Assembly: GCA_035041965.1 (NCBI GenBank)
Contig: JAPYMA010001453.1
Coordinates: 1 to 64,000 of the forward strand
Direction: 5' to 3'
Source: Anisakis pegreffii
Taxonomy: Eukaryota > Nematoda > Chromadorea > Rhabditida > Anisakidae
Length of the DNA: 64,000 nt
Shown: piece by piece, positions 63,458 to 64,000 of the stretch
How positions within the stretch are numbered: position 1 is the first letter of the stretch
Layout: every line of letters begins with the position of its first letter
Translations under genes and position numbers: made by a program
Notes under the pieces: model-generated
Databases searched by the model: none
The model's input: only the letters and a program-made list of their open reading frames with translations
What the model was told of the DNA's origin: nothing

Positions 63458-63843
63458 AGCTGACAATACGATCGTACGAAAGACGTTCAATGAGGAAATG
63501 CAAGCTCGAAAAAAAATTGAAATGAATCAAAAAAAAGGTTTTTATGATGTCGAAAACACATTTATGAGGTTTTACCGCAATATTTCCACATAAAAGAGGA
63601 AGAAGGTCAATTCAATTAAGTGACTGATCAATCTTTTGAAAAATTAGTTGTCATTAAGTGATTCGTTGTTGAAAATATGACGCATGCTCGGCAAAGAATT
63701 ACTCTAAATGATATCACACTTGATTAACAGTAATAAAACTAAATAGTAAGAAGCGAAAACAATTCATACAGCACTCCGTTTTCACTGTATCACTTAATGC
63801 AATATCGAGATAAGGAATACAAAATTGCAACAGATATCATTCT

Positions 63844-63990
63844 CTATTGAAGTTCTTGTTCAATTGCCGTCATAATGTCATCTCGGTTCTTCGCCAGCCA
63901 ATCGATGTTTTGCTGAATCTTCTTCTTCAGTTCATTCAGCACCGCCAAATTATCTCCACTTAGCTCGATTCCAGCAATGAAATCGTCCAT
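63844..63990 (-). CDS. Last exon of another M1 aminopeptidase (partial)
   Basis: An acceptor (ACTTTCAG) precedes an open frame of 48 codons ending in TAG. It reads DDFIAGIELSGDNLAVLNEL and ends KKKIQQNIDWLAKNRDDI plus a short tail. This matches the C-terminal helix of the M1 modules in this window (module 2: LSNLDKRIDYIAANKQSIVD). The exon starts at the same place and phase as the final exon of module 1. The rest of the gene lies beyond the right edge, transcribed leftwards. It indicates that M1 peptidase genes are clustered here, in opposite orientations. Confidence 0.85.
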   Translation of the reverse strand: MDDFIAGIELSGDNLAVLNELKKKIQQNIDWLAKNRDDIMTAIEQELQ

Positions 63991-64000
63991 CTGAAAGTGC

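Larger units (their letters stand above)
56611..63843. other. About 7 kb without a recognised gene
   Basis: AT-rich sequence with several small repeats (GT run at 57555-57580, 28-bp repeats at 60579-60646, TTTGA run at 63421-63457) and the palindrome plus inverted repeat at 59637-59722. ORFs that might be exons are 59140-59418 (plus; after TTTTCAG it reads an acidic peptide with CSDESTDDQ) and 61785-61985 (minus; EQGNFTTFDTLLQNFI). Neither resembles a known family or joins to another exon that I could find. Confidence 0.4.

Noticed and set aside
1..64000. tRNA, rRNA or CRISPR features
   Set aside because: I saw no tRNA-like T-loop arrangement, rRNA sequence or spaced direct repeats of the CRISPR type. 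The satellite is a continuous tandem array.

Overview
The window looks like nuclear DNA of a nematode. It is AT-rich, and every recognisable gene is split into many short exons by small introns with TTTCAG-type acceptors. The families are nematode ones: a serpentine receptor of class T, a secreted CAP/SCP protein, a Ly6/ET-module surface protein, an organic cation transporter, several M1 aminopeptidases, a MADF-domain protein and a mitochondrial ATPase inhibitor. I cannot name the species. All splice models were built by hand, by matching reading-frame phase at both sides of each intron, without transcript data.

Layout: 1-4814 is the end of a 407-bp satellite array. A secreted CAP/SCP gene (minus, 5713-7834) and a class T serpentine GPCR (minus, 10108-13165) follow. 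A gene-poor stretch to about 17.9 kb contains one unassigned coding-like ORF. A complete SLC22-type transporter occupies 17976-22255 (plus, 13 exons). After a repeat-rich spacer with a hairpin element and an ATT microsatellite, two complete M1 metallopeptidase modules lie head to tail (plus, 24449-34496 and 34725-43026). Downstream are a GPI-anchored Ly6-like gene (plus, 45997-46803), a possible small Cys-rich secreted peptide (minus, 47320-47787), a MADF protein (plus, 50668-52943), the ATPase inhibitor IF1 (minus, 55540-56610), about 7 kb with no recognised gene, and the last exon of a further M1 peptidase (minus, 63844-63990) whose body lies outside the window.

The most interesting locus is the M1 pair. 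Module 2 has no start codon or signal peptide of its own, no poly(A) signal separates the modules, and a donor inside the last exon of module 1 joins in phase to the first exon of module 2. This predicts a two-module ectopeptidase of about 1,988 residues, with a one-module form of 1,000 residues if that intron is not spliced. Module 1 has all catalytic motifs. Module 2 keeps the zinc site but has GAEEH in place of GAMEN. Module 2 also has a duplicated, possibly alternative exon and a 234-nt intron-like segment that stays open in frame. Three introns in the window need GC rather than GT donors, and one SLC22 exon has lost its AG acceptor.

Most of the gene products would act at the cell surface or outside the cell (peptidases, transporter, receptor, CAP and Ly6 proteins). 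The MADF protein and IF1 are the nuclear and mitochondrial exceptions. Nothing indicates that the genes form one pathway.
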